From NCBI GenBank assembly GCA_019009955.1, contig CM032230.1, positions 108,317,501 through 108,381,500 of the forward strand: a DNA stretch of 64,000 bases. The letters run 5' to 3'. Positions 1 to 11,331 of the stretch are shown in pieces. The translations under genes and the position numbers were made by a program. Within the stretch, counting starts at the first letter, position 1. The number at the start of each line of letters is the position of its first letter. The notes beneath the pieces are model-generated. The model was given only the letters and a program-made list of their open reading frames with translations. It searched no databases and was not told the origin of the DNA. The DNA comes from Riptortus pedestris. Its lineage: Eukaryota > Arthropoda > Insecta > Hemiptera > Alydidae.

Positions 1-104
1 TGAAAGCTTACATCTAATTCCTTGAATCTAAGATTCATGAACATATTTCTGATATTTGGGTTAAATACTTTTCCATTTAGTTCTATTGTTGTATTGTCGT
101 ACAA

Positions 105-237
105 ATAGGAATTTGTTTAGTGACGAACTCATTAAATAAAATCCTTAGTCCCACTCTGGCTAGAAAAGAATGGTAATAGCCTGTAGATAACCCGTCTCAA
201 CCAGCCATTGTACCATATAGTGGGCGTTAATAAATAA
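105..237 (+). mobile_element. SINE-A, 3' part only
   Basis: This is the tRNA-unrelated 3' body of SINE-A (family described at 37650-37866). It runs from the conserved AATAGGAATTTGTTTAGTG block through CTGTAGATAACCCGTC to the GGGCGTTAATAAATAA tail. The tRNA-like head with the B-box is absent, so this copy is 5'-truncated. Confidence 0.8.
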
Positions 238-289
238 ACATTTTATATTTAATATGATTTCAATTTAATTTAATACAACAATATTTATT

Positions 290-486
290 TATTAATTAAC
301 GTCCACTTTTTGCAACTTAGGCTAATCGGGAAGGGTTATCTAGAAAAGGGTGGTAACCTGTAGATAACCCGTCCCGATTACACGACACTAAACAAATTCC
401 TATTTGCCCAGGAGGGTCTCGAACTTGTCACTCTAGGTTTACCTCTAGGTGAGATTAAATCCAATGCTTTAACTCACATGGCTTTA
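290..486 (-). mobile_element. SINE-A copy with an inverted middle segment
   Basis: The outer parts read as SINE-A on the minus strand: the tail at 290-342, and the tRNA-like head at 381-486 ending in CTCACATGGCTTT. The middle, 343-380, reads on the plus strand (GAAAAGGGTGGTAACCTGTAG onward). The junction makes a 20-bp inverted repeat with one mismatch between TAATCGGGAAGGGTTATCTA and its partner ending at about 380. The inversion replaces roughly 60 bases of the normal body. A template switch during DNA repair or reverse transcription is the simplest explanation. Confidence 0.75.
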
Positions 487-2186
487 AATATAAAAATAAC
501 TCATTTTGATACATCTATTGTTTTATTTTACTTTTTTAAAAACAAAAGTTGTTAAATATTTAAAGCGAATTACAATTAATTTGGATTGGAGTTTTCTTTT
601 TAGGAGGGTCTAAAGCATATAAAATATCATTAATATTTTGGTTTAACTTTAGATTATATGTAAATAACTCATCGGGCTTCAAGGGAGATATGTTTCCTCT
701 TTCATGTCATTGGTATAGTGCACTTAAATATTTCCTTGTAGTATAAAGAATATAATTCCTGATCATAACAAATACATAAATCGAGAATGATTTTAGAAAC
801 AAAAATTCTTAAAATTCATTTTTAATTTAGTTTCCATGTATAATCGTATTTTATATTATGATTGTCATGTTTTTGAAATTTTAATTTACCACCACCCTTT
901 TTGGAATTTATTTTATACATAAACATTTTTATAGTATTCTGCTTTTCTATGCTGCTAATTCCTCTTTTTGAACTAGGAATATGATGGTTGGCTTTTCATT
1001 TCTCTTTAAATGAGTTTTCACAATGGCTACGATGTTGTATTTCTTTCAGTTAAACAACTAATATCATTAACAGCTATGATTTTATATTGTAGGTTGGGAG
1101 TGACTCAACGTGTTCGTGGTATGGTAGTTTCTAGAATCACCTATGACACATATAAGTGTTCATTACACGCCATAAAATGTGTTGGATGTATCCTTTTTAA
1201 TTGAAAAGGATAAAAAAATTAATTTAACTAAATATAATTCAGCCCTGTGTTTTAACCTACTTTTCTGATAATCTGTTTTTCAAAACTCAAAATGCATTTA
1301 TCAGTCATAAGTAATAAGACAGTGTTTCTGCCCAGCTGTAGTAACAAACGATAACGCTTAACCCAATTTCAATATGTAAGACAAAAATTATCGTTATTTG
1401 CAAATATCAATTCATGAACATTTTAGTACTAGGAATAAACTCACTGCGTATTGTTTTCAATGGAGTATTTTAAATATTTGATCAGGAGATGACTGTTTAA
1501 CTTATCAGTGTTTTGCAATTATAATCAACTAGCAATGTTGACAATAGAGAGATATAAATTGAGTTCTAAATGTCGAGTTCAAGGTTTTATTTACCTCATC
1601 CAAATACACTGGCAACCTACATTATAAATTCTGTTATAATATCATTTTATTAAGATCAAATTCTGCGGCTCAAGCAGTTGTGCTTTCACATTCTCGGCAT
1701 TGATAATTTTGCATGGCTTTCCGCATAGGTTGAGGAAACATTGGAGGTTGTTGTAGAGGTGTTGGTTTGCGAAACGAATTACCACATATTTGGTTCACAA
1801 AACAAGTCTCTCATATAACTTTTGTTAAAAAAGAATCACCGTTCTGGTGAAACGGAAAGAGGATTGTCTGGTGGCTTACAAAACCGCCAAAAATGTACAG
1901 ATCGATACTAGGATATCAGATCACACAAAGAATTTAAATTTTAAAAAATGTCTCAGTTATGCGGCTGGAAAAGATATTTAAATTGAATTGCATACCTTTA
2001 TTTAAATAATATTCACCTTACATCTACAATGAACGAACGTTTTGTCTTAAAGTCAAAACAATATATTCGTCAATATAATCGTTGCAATTGATTTTACAAA
2101 AAACATGTTTTTAAAAGACTTTATAGAATATATTTTTCAGTACTGAGATATATTTTTTGGTATGCATTTAACAATTTTATATTATT
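487..2186. other. AT-rich DNA with no recognisable gene
   Basis: No open frame here has a recognisable domain, and codon-like structure is absent. A 64-codon frame at 1010-1204 looks like chance. A slightly more GC-rich stretch at 1670-1870 has two short open frames on the minus strand, but neither resembles a family I know. Confidence 0.6.
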
Positions 2187-2415
2187 ATTTATTAACGTCC
2201 ACTTTTAGCTACTACGGCTAATTGGGGCTACAGGTTACCACCCCTCCCTAGCTAGGGTGGGATAAGGACCTTATTTAATGAGTTCACCACTAAATAAATT
2301 CCTATTGCCCGAACTCCTATATCCTATAAATTCCTATTGAATCGAACTCGCCACTCTCTCAAGTTAGATTAAGACCAACGCTTTAACTCCCAATGTAACA
2401 ACCTGAATCCCTAAT
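2187..2415 (-). mobile_element. SINE-A, near full length
   Basis: Minus-strand SINE-A. It begins with the tail ATTTATTAACGTCCACTTTT and ends near AACCTGAATCCC, the complement of the GGGGCTCAGGTTAG start. A short duplication of the AAATTCCTATTG block lies around 2296-2340. Confidence 0.8.
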
Positions 2416-5400
2416 AATTTTTTTTTTTTAAATTAAACAGCTTTTGATAATCGTGCAAAGAACGTAAAATGGCCAAGTATTTCCGAAAGAAACGAAGAAA
2501 AGATATATGATAATTTGTGGTACAATATTCTTTTTGTCAAGAGTTAGGTTATATTTTAGAAAGGAATAAATAATTTTTAATTCCGAATTCAGTGGTATTG
2601 TACATGTAGGTGTGATTTTTGTCGGGGCTATCAACTGCATGGTTATTACGCCCTTCCATAGTTCATAATTTACTGTTTATTTGGGTCTCTGTGTTAATTT
2701 GTGTAAGTAAATGTAGTCTGTTCATATATTGTCTTTACATAGTTTCTTACTTAAATATTTTAATAATTCTTCTTTCCTAATTACTTAACTAAATACAAAT
2801 ATACTAAACTAATTACATAAGTTACTAATTACTAGCTAAATTACTTAATCTTCTAAACTATTATAAAATTACATTTTTTCTAATATTTTATTTTTATTTT
2901 ATTTTTTTCTCAATTTTTTATTGATTTTTTCAATTTTTATTTTTCTTAAATTCAGTGGTATTGATGGATAATGTCCGAAAATAAATGGCCTTATTTAGTG
3001 TTACTCATAAATTAATGGAATCGTTATGTTTCGATGGGAAAACCTCATTAATTTGAATCTGTCTATGGCGACTACTGCTGTATAAATTCAACACAGTGAG
3101 TCGCCAAGAAGTCGAGAACATCCATTAAATGTATAAAAAATGATTGCTTGTCCATTAGTACTTTTAGCCTGAGAGGGCACATCTCGAAATGTTACTCAGG
3201 CTACAGTTTATGAATGGCCTTTTCAGAGTAATACGGTCAGAAGGCGGTCTCCAAAAGGCATTAATAAGGGTTGATGGCCAAGTATGTCTTATTGTACTTC
3301 TGGTAGGCCTAAAGCTTACCTGGAGTCTTAAATTTGGTAGGGACTGTTTTATTCCTCCTACAAGCCTGAATTGTTTAAGAATGTCTGTATTACAAATAAA
3401 ATTAATATTTGAGTTCCAAAATAAAATAAAAAAATATGCACACAAAATAACTTTTACGACAAGGCCGATATTGTAATTTGTTTCCTTGAACCGCATAACT
3501 AAGATTTCGCATTTTACTCCGTTCCTAAATTCTCACTACTCGTTCAAGTTCGATTAATGAAAATGACTTTTTGTTTCAGGTTGATTGTTTTTGTATCGAG
3601 GATGTTAACAAACAATAAGTACAACTATAGACAGTGTACGAACATATATATACACCTTTAGATTTTTTTTTCTCAAGTTGTTTTCAGGTAGAATACACTT
3701 TTATATATTTATTCAACTACTCTAATTTTTGTGACTTGTTATTATGGAAAAACAACGGAATCTTATTTTTTCTCGACAAAAGCAATTAAAAGGCTCTTGG
3801 GCGTAAGGAAGAGCTTGCATGTATAATAAAATGAATTTTATATGAACAGAAGTGGATCATTTATTTCACCCAGTAAGGCTCAATCTAAAAACATCCAAAT
3901 AATAATGTATATTTTATCAGAATTCTTCGTTATCTTCTTGGTGATTGGTGGGGAGCTGAGCAGCTATTGATTGAAAATGTACAGCCATAACTCTGAGCCC
4001 ATAGAAGTAACAATATTATATCTCGGAGTTAGTTAATTTTCCGTTTGTTATTTTACTAAATTTAAGTCAACACAAACTCTTATGAAATTCAGGTTTTAAA
4101 GAGTGACTCAACCTGAGAAAGAAAACAAGTGTAAATCATGTTTTTTTTTAGATTCTTTAGGTTGTATTACACTTTATGGCTGTCTGATAAGAGAGGTGCA
4201 TCGTGACTATAAAAAACCCATCGTTAAGGTACTTGTTTGGGATATGTTGAAAGTTTTAAGAAATAATTTATTTAGGGAAAAACTTGAGTGAAGAGTAATA
4301 TTCAGTAAATTTTTGAATTGTTAATTTAAACTGTTCTAGTACAAATTCAGTCGAACCCCATGGAATAATCCAGCTGAGAATTTAAGGTTCACACAACCTT
4401 AAATATCTATACACTAAACTTCTTGGCTTAAAACTCTTTTACTTCAGGCTCTGCAAATGTGCTTCTTCCTTTTAAGAGTTGCTGTCTCATAGATATGGAA
4501 GGAAATTCAAAAAATGCCCTGCTGGGCCTGGAACAAGTCCCGAAACAGAATATTATTAATTGCATGAGTTGGATTAAAGCTTCATAAGGAGTTGCGCATA
4601 GACTAAATTATGTGAGAAGGTTTCTCAGCTATAAAGGAATTATAGTCATTAAATGCTGCTCTCTAATTCCTGCCTCTACACTCTTCTCTACCGATTTCGA
4701 CTACCATTTCAGGGGAAAGTTTAAAAGCTCACTAATACATTTAGAAAACGCTGACGGCTTTGAGGAAATTGCAAAACTTGTTGTCAGCTGACTAATTCGG
4801 TGACGCTTGTCGACTCTCAAGCCATAGTTTCTCGGCGAAATACAAATCAACGAACATAAAGTACTATTTAAAAAAGTTGTTATATTTTAATGCGGCTATG
4901 AGTCACAAAGATTGTTCAATGAGAAATCTTTAAATGCCCAAGTTTCGGATAACTTATTTCCTTGTTAAACGAACTCAAACAAAACAAAAAAACATGGGAC
5001 CAGAGAAATAGTGTTTGTTAGTACATTGTGATAAATTTCCTAGAATTTGGGAAATGTTGAACGTCTTAAGGAAGGAAAGCCGATACCCGGTTATATGAAC
5101 GATAACCAAATTAAAATTTTATGTTTGATTTATTTCCACATAGAAAGCCCTTGAATGAAATAATAAAGACTTCTGACAATGTTGAAACTCTTTCTTAGCA
5201 CACTGTGTTTTTTTCTATTTTATTTTAAGTTTACTAATTCTGTTCATGAAATACCTGGTACATTAGACGCTTATGAAGTAGAAACATAAAATTAAAGGCA
5301 TGGATTTCACTCATTTGACTTCAATTCATCGAATCAATAAGTTAAACATGGTTGCTATTCGTTTGAAATGGAAGGCTCTGACTTTGGAAGGGAAACAAGA

Positions 5401-6099
5401 GGTTCTCAATGAAATTCCTTTCTGCATGAGGCTATCTAACAATAAAAACATCTTGCAACTTGGAGAGAGGATTCACTGAAGGTTGATATGATTTTTAAGA
5501 TTTCTCTCAGACAGGCATTACTAAGTATGAGTAAGTCGCATAACCTAAGTTGTGGTAATAATACATGACCGTCTATCAGATCCGTTCTAATGTTTCTGGT
5601 TTTACGCTTACAAAACAAAAAAAAAACAAGAAACTTTGATAAACGGAAGAATGAAGGGCAGGACTAGAAAGATCATTGTTGGAGGCAATAAGTCGTAAAA
5701 AAAAATAGGACGAATAGGAGGTAAATAACAAAGAACTGGCTATTTAATTATATAAGTAATGGTTTATATATATTGTCTCTCAAATACACAGGATCAGAAA
5801 TTGTGGAAACACAATTCTCCTGAATCCGCATTATTAAAACTATACATGTTTCGCGTTTTTCATGTCAACGCCTCTTGTGGAGTATATTCCTTAAATCTAA
5901 ATCCCAAGTCAGCAGATGGCCTAGAAAGAAATCCTTTCTCTACGTAGACCAGCTTCGATTATACAAATGGGAGGGCAGTCTGGCACCAAATTCTAACGTA
6001 AATCGATACATTGTTACAATCGATGTTAGAATTATATAAATATATATAAGAACGGGAAAATGTATGTTTAAAATAGTTGATTATATAATATTTAAATCA
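2416..6099. other. AT-rich DNA with scattered low-complexity sequence
   Basis: No supportable gene is seen. At 3164-3496 two overlapping frames on opposite strands are open for about 95 and 110 codons. The plus frame contains an R-x-x-x-S-E-G string that recalls mitochondrial carriers, but the match is too short and needs frame changes. A hairpin at 3066-3106 is listed separately. Confidence 0.5.
3066..3106. repeat. Imperfect 16-bp inverted repeat (hairpin)
   Basis: The arms TGGCGACTACTGCTGT and ACACAGTGAGTCGCCA pair with one shifted base around a 9-base loop. The stem is too short for a normal microRNA precursor, and no flanking extension of the stem is visible. Confidence 0.6.
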
Positions 6100-6215
6100 G
6101 CTACGTGGAGGTAGATTAATTCCCTAGGTGTGTTGCTATGTGCTACTATTGTTGCCATGCGCCTTTTGTTAAGTCCCTGCGAGATTATATTAGCACATGT
6201 CAATCACAAACTTGG
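6100..6215. repeat. Family D repeat, copy 1
   Basis: This shares an anchored block with 7880-8015. Both contain TTGTTGCCATGC, preceded by a TGTTGCTAT motif and followed by similar AT-rich sequence. Both copies lie just outside family H elements. The type of element is unknown. Confidence 0.55.
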
Positions 6216-6395
6216 GGGATATGCGAGCTCGTGCTCCAGCGTCTATTACGCATATTTAAATGCAAATCTTGCCAAAGAACCGACACGTTGAGAAGGAACT
6301 GAATTCTCCATTCGCGATAACAACAAATATCTTTGAGCTCATGGAATGACAAGCACTACGGTCATGTAAGTTATTTTATGGCAATAATATCATTT

Positions 6396-6521
6396 TAGCA
6401 CATTTCCCTTAAGGGAAATAAGCTAATGAGGTCGTACTCATGACGGAATTTTCGAAATTTTTCTTCAAATGCCCATCGATCCTACCTAGTAGATGACAAA
6501 AATGAGGAAAAAACTGTATAT

Positions 6522-6577
<56 letters not shown>

Positions 6578-7019
6578 TTGTCTGCTACCTCTCTAGCGGT
6601 CGCATTTTTTGTTTGATCGTTAGCAAACTCGATATTAAGTCGTTTTTGTAAAAAAAAGATCAAGTTCGTTAACGGCTAAAATAGGACCAGTGGGATGGGG
6701 GGGTTTAGAGGGGAGGATTTTCGAAAATTCGAAATATCTCCGTTACTATTCGACGGATCAAAAAATTGTGCAGAATCAATCTTATTGAAAATTAGTTTTA
6801 CTATAAATATTGTTATATACATGTATCCTCTATCTTGAATATTAACTGAGATATTTGCATTTTTATTAAATCTTGGCGGCTAACGGAAGAGTGACTTTCC
6901 CGCCAAAAGCTAGTGCGGCCGTTTCCTTAACTGCTCGGCTCTCGTGAAATTTCTCTTTTGTAAAACTTCACGTGGGAAATCTGCTTAGTTTACGCAGCCC
7001 CTGGATGACGGACTTTTTT
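6396..7019 (+). mobile_element. Family H repeat, right-module i, near full length
   Basis: Type copy of family H. The left end TAGCACATTTCCC lies in a T-rich context and contains the perfect 18-bp palindrome ATTTCCCTTAAGGGAAAT at 6402-6419. A conserved left block (GAGGTCGTACTCATGACG) leads to a TA microsatellite, then a core with AAATATCTCCGTTACTAT. Module i follows, marked by CCCGCCAAAAGCTAG and CTCTCGTGAAATTTCTC. The right terminus is CACGTGGGAAATCTGCTTAG then TTTACGCAGCCCC and a T-run. The left AGCAGATTTCCC of the family and the right GGGAAATCTGCT form subterminal inverted repeats. No protein is encoded. The layout resembles HINE/DINE-1 elements (inference). Confidence 0.75.
6522..6577. 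repeat. TA microsatellite inside a family H copy
   Basis: A run of about 56 bases of almost pure TA/AT sits at the fixed microsatellite position of family H, between its left block and core. Tract length differs among copies, as expected for an element with an unstable central repeat. Confidence 0.9.
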
Positions 7020-7133
7020 CTTGTTGGAATGATTCATATTACTTTAAATAGTTATAAACAAAAACGAAAAAAAAAATGTAAGCCAGGTATGATTTTTTTA
7101 TTACAGAATACACTATTTGAAAGTATAGAGCTT

Positions 7134-7440
7134 CCTTCAGGAAGGGGCTGGAAAAACTAAGTATTTTTCCCACGTGCTGATACAACACATTAGTAATCTC
7201 ATCTTATCATTTATTATCTATTTCTTTGGGAAAACCAACGAGTAGAAACTTAATATTTGGTATTTGCAAAAAGGCATAGAGCAACAATTATATACCATCC
7301 ATAGTTTAACTTGTTTGGTTCTATAACAATTTTACGATTCTATTCTAATAACGGAATTCCGATTTCGGCCAATAACAAATATGATATATAGGGTTGACTG
7401 AAACGGCTAAATATCGAGTATGAAATAAAACAAAAGTGTT
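7134..7440 (-). mobile_element. Family H repeat, right-module iii, partial
   Basis: Reading on the minus strand, the right terminus (complement of AACTAAGTATTTTTCCCACG) is followed by module iii, with the complement of TAATCTCATCTTATC, then core remnants including CCGATTTCGGCCAATAAC. The left end is missing. Divergence is high. Confidence 0.6.
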
Positions 7441-7690
7441 TACTTGATCTATACAAATAAACATTTTTGAGACAGAAATTTGCATTTGTCTCGCATAATA
7501 AATGTCTCTTGAAAACAATATTTAGTATTTATGATTAAAATAAAATGGTTCATGACATAACTGCTTATTGTTAGTATGATTAGGAGCGGGGATTTACTAA
7601 AGGCTGAAAACTAAAAAATACAAATATCTCGGTTAATATTCATGATAGAGAAAATATGGAAATAGAAATGGTAAGGTTTCAGCATTCTAT
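7441..7690 (-). mobile_element. Family H repeat, right-module ii fragment
   Basis: The complement of module ii is clear: GGTTCATGACATAACTGC, then TTTACTAAAGGCTGAAAAC and AAATATCTCGGTTAATATTC. It abuts the preceding module iii fragment, giving a chimeric tandem of two different right-hand modules. Confidence 0.65.
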
Positions 7691-7879
7691 GTGGTTGATT
7701 TAGCATTTATTATCTCGCTAAACACATAAACATTCGACGACTATTTTCATGAAACCAAAACAAATCTACTGAAAAATTTGGACTCTACTGATTTATTCAT
7801 CAATTCATCTAGCTAGTAGCCTCGTTAAATTACTGACACAACAAGTTTGAAACATACAATGGAATAAATTAAGTTTAAA

Positions 7880-8015
7880 ATCGTTGAATAAATTGTGTCT
7901 AATTATGGAACGAATTGAATTTTCCACACACTGCTAGGATTGTTGCTATCAGCTGTTATTGTTGCCATGCCCTATGTGTAAAGTTTCTACAAAATTAAAT
8001 TAGTCGTGTCATTCA
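7880..8015. repeat. Family D repeat, copy 2
   Basis: The block TGTTGCTATCAGCTGTTATT followed by GTTGCCATGC matches the repeat at 6100-6215 in order and spacing, with about one change in four. It lies next to the family H copy starting at about 8102. Confidence 0.55.
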
Positions 8016-8101
8016 AATACTGAATCAAAAATGTATAGTTATTAAACATTTCGTGATTTATTACGCTATTGAAAAAACCCTTATGCAGTTCAAAAAAAAA
8101 A

Positions 8102-8674
8102 GTCCGTCACGCAGGGGCGGCGTAAACTAAGTAGATTTCCCACGTGAAGTTATACAATAGAGAAATCTCAATTCGAGGGCCGAACAGTTACGGAAACACC
8201 CGAACTAGCATTTGGCGGGAAACACTGGTCCGTTACTGGCCCGCATTTAATAAAAATGCAATTATCTCGGTTAATATTCAAGACAGAGAATAAATTTATA
8301 GAACACTATTTATAGTAAATTTAATTTGCAATAAGATTGGTTCTATACAAGTTTTCGATCCGAAGCATAATAACGGAGATATTTTGAATTTTCGAAAATC
8401 CCCCCTCTAAACCCCCCCCCTCCCTCTAGTCCGATTTCAGCCATTAACGAGCTTGATCTGTTTTTTTTGCATAAAACGTTTAAATATCGAGTTTGGTTAC
8501 GATCAAACAAAAATTGCGACCGTTAGAGCGTTAACAGACATATATACATAATTTTGAACGAATCTCATTTTCGTCATCTCCTGGGTAGGATCAATGGACA
8601 TCTGAAGAAATTTTTCGAAAATCGCGTCATGAGTACGACCTCAATAGCTGATTTCCCTTAAGGGAAATCTGCTA
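8102..8674 (-). mobile_element. Family H repeat, right-module i, near full length
   Basis: This minus-strand copy is complete at both ends. The right terminus is the complement of AGTCCGTCACGCAGGGGCGG, next to an A-run. Module i is marked by the complement of CATTTGGCGGGAAA, and the core by ATAACGGAGATATTTTG. The left end lies in the perfect 20-bp palindrome GATTTCCCTTAAGGGAAATC at 8650-8669. It points towards the copy at 6396-7019, and both carry module i. Confidence 0.75.
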
Positions 8675-8677
8675 AAA

Positions 8678-9035
8678 AGTCTGCAGCTGCGTAAACTAAG
8701 CATAATTCCCACATGGTCTTATATTACTTGACTAATCTCATCTCACGATATATTCACTATTTCTAAATACACCCGATGAACAGAAATCGGGGTTTATAGA
8801 AGGCTGAAAACAGAATAATACGAATAACTCTCTTAATATATGAGTTAGGAGTAAGTGTACAGAGAAACAATTGTAGAACTTCAATAGCGTTACAAGATTG
8901 GTTCTATACAATTTTTCGATAATAAAGGAGATATTTTGAAATTTCGAGCCCCCCACCCCGATTTGATTATTGAATATAAACATTAGAGTTGAATTAAACG
9001 GTTAAATATTGAGTACGGTATGGATCAAATAAATT
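8678..9035 (-). mobile_element. Family H repeat, right-module iii
   Basis: This copy starts within a few bases of the left end of the preceding one, so two minus-strand copies are joined head to tail. The right terminus is the complement of GCTGCGTAAACTAAGCATAA, and module iii contains TAATCTCATCTCACGATAT. The left end is lost. Confidence 0.65.
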
Positions 9036-9077
9036 CAAGTCCACCCTAAGACCGGAATGTCTTAGTCTTCCAATAAT

Positions 9078-9316
9078 GTGGTTCATGGTATAACAGCTAA
9101 TTGTTAATATGACATGTCAGGGAGTTTACTGAAGGCTGAAAACTAAAATATATAATATCTTGGTCAATAATCAAGAAAATGAAAAAAAAAACAAAACATA
9201 TATGACATAATTTATAGAACATTAAATTTTCAATTAGATTGGTTCTCTACTTTTTCAATAGCTTTATGAGTACAACCTCAATAGCTGATTTCCCTTGTTG
9301 GTAATCTTGCTAAATA
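9078..9316 (-). mobile_element. Family H fragment: module ii joined to a left end
   Basis: Module ii (complement of GTGGTTCATGGTATAACAGC) is followed, with the core deleted, by the family left end ACCTCAATAGCTGATTTCCC and AATCTTGCTAAAT. It is an internally deleted copy. Confidence 0.6.
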
Positions 9317-10407
9317 ATAACTTCGAACAATTATAGAAAATATATTTCTTTTTTTAATGTTTGGAAGCCTAATATTCTATAGCAGAGGTATTAAAAAGTT
9401 TCTCCCATGTAGTATAGTTGATACGATTTAAACCTCGATCTTAGCTTTAAATTATTAAATTCCATAACGATTAAATAGTGTTAATCACATTTATTTATAG
9501 TTTTTTCATACACACACACACACACGCGCGCGCGCACACACATCAATATATTCTTATTTATTTTCTTTTTGGCGGACAGCCGACAGATATGAAAGCTTCA
9601 TTCTCCGATTTCTTTTGGAGTTTTCTACATGGGACCACCTCGTGATTCAGCTAAGAAGAGAAAGTAAACGAACACCTTAAACCATGATCACGGATTTCAA
9701 AACCTTACTTAAGAATTTATTTTATTTTTCCCCTTTATTGAAGCTACTTTTAATGTAAATAAATTGTTTCCGACTGAAATGTATCAAAATAATTCTACTA
9801 TGAATTGTTCTCCAAAGTATTCATATGATTAAAGTTTCGATACTAATTAATAGCTAATTAACATTTCTGATTTAGGTTCTTAATATTATTTCCAGTTTGG
9901 CATTATGTCTTTTTCCGTTCCCTCTATAAAAGCAATTTATTTAAAAGTGTTATTCCATTGAACTATAGTAGTAAATAAAAAACAGTCACGTTTCTAAGGA
10001 ATGAAGTTTATGAATAGGGTTTAGTTAAGTAATCAAATACGAATGTGTGAAAGGAGAAGTGCAATTTAAATTGTTGTTTTAGTAAGTATAAATTGCTAAA
10101 TTAATATAATAAATCTGAAGGCTTTGTTTTTGGTAAATATTCTCATTGATAAGGGTAATGGAAAAACCATACCCAAAAAGTTAGACATTGTAGTTTACAG
10201 TCCACAATTTCCTTTTAAATTGTGTTAACAAAAACCATAAGGTGTCAGGTACGAAGAATAATCATGAATGCCTTATTATAATAAGGATTTGTAAGAAGTT
10301 TTATATTATTCCGCTTAAAGTCAAGTGCCGCTTTGGTAGTTACGAACGACAGATGTATAAAACATATTTGCAGGGGGAAAGGGAAATTTAAAATTGCATT
10401 CTTTTTA
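9317..10407. other. AT-rich DNA with a purine-pyrimidine microsatellite
   Basis: No gene is seen. The only distinct structure is an alternating CA then CG then CA tract at about 9509-9542, a composition known to favour left-handed DNA. Confidence 0.6.
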
Positions 10408-10524
10408 AGCAGATTTCCCTTAAATGAAATTAGCTATTGAGGTCGTACTCATGACGCGCTTTTCGCAATTTTTATTCAAATCTCCCTCGATCCGACCCAC
10501 GAGATGTCTAAACTGAGCTCCGTT

Positions 10525-10600
<76 letters not shown>

Positions 10601-10859
10601 ATTTGTCTGTTACCGCTCTAGAGGTCGCAATTTTTGTTTAATCGTTACCAAACTCGATATTTAGTCGTTTTATGTAAAAATAATGATCAAGTTTTTTAAC
10701 GGTTGAAATCGGACTAGGGAGAGGGACGGATTAGAGGGGAGGAATTTCGAAAATTCGAAATATCTCTGTTACAATACGTTGGAGTGGAAAATTGTATAGA
10801 AACAATCTTATTGCAAATTAAATTTACTATAAATATTGTTCTATATATATTTTTTTTTT
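10408..10859 (+). mobile_element. Family H repeat, left end and core, interrupted
   Basis: The left end AGCAGATTTCCCTTAAATGA, left block, and core with GGGGAGGAATTTCGAAAATT are all recognisable. The copy stops at 10859, where a 472-bp insert with short inverted termini begins. No right-hand module is clear beyond the insert. Confidence 0.75.
10530..10601. repeat. AT then GT compound microsatellite
   Basis: About 50 bases of AT followed by about 20 bases of GT occupy the central microsatellite position of this family H copy. Confidence 0.9.
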
Positions 10860-11331
10860 GTACTTTGTAGCCATTCAGTGGGTTCAAAGATGGTCCTGTG
10901 GTTAATGTAGTTGGGTTACTATTCTAGAGGTGCTAAGTAATCCCTAAATTTTATTTGGTTCAGCGATCACTGGGCCGAGCATCGTGAGACAATTAATTAG
11001 CTACTTGTATAAAACTGTGCCTAATGCGAAGTGAAAATTTGATCTTTAATGCCAGAAAAATACGGCAGGGGAGGCGTATGGCCCTCCTTCAGATCTTGTG
11101 CAGTCAAATTAAAACGCGAAGGTCCTTTTACGGCCAGAGCAGTCAAAATTTGACTCGGCGCTTCCGCCGTAGAGTTGATAAGACACGAGACGGTCCACAT
11201 ATGGATGAGAACAACTCCAAGCTACTAGAACCAATTTCGCAATTTAGTCTTGAGCAACCTATTTGTGGGTTACGACACGCCAATTACAAACAAAAGTTGG
11301 AACAATAAAAGAATGCCATTGTACAAAGTGC
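10860..11331. mobile_element. 472-bp insert with short terminal inverted repeats
   Basis: The left end GTACTTTGTAGCCATTC and the complement of the right end, GCACTTTGTACAATGGCATTC, match over 11 of 12 bases (TTGYACTTTGTA), and CATTC recurs after a small gap. The insert interrupts a family H copy. It is less AT-rich than its surroundings and holds a 94-codon basic open frame at 11024-11308 with no family resemblance I can name. It may be a MITE-like element or a captured sequence. No target duplication is certain, because the flank is a T-run. Confidence 0.45.

Noticed and set aside
3066..3106. microRNA precursor
   Set aside because: The stem is only about 16 bp with a bulge and does not extend. 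Precursors need a considerably longer stem.
3164..3496. Frames of 95 and 110 codons on opposite strands, with a mitochondrial-carrier-like R-x-x-x-S-E-G string
   Set aside because: Only a few residues match and the match needs frame changes. The frames overlap on both strands, and most of the minus frame is hydrophobic AT-rich text.
6409..6663. Frame of 84 codons with a tyrosine-isoleucine repeat
   Set aside because: It is the translation of the TA microsatellite in a family H copy. The same applies to frames at 34738-35047.
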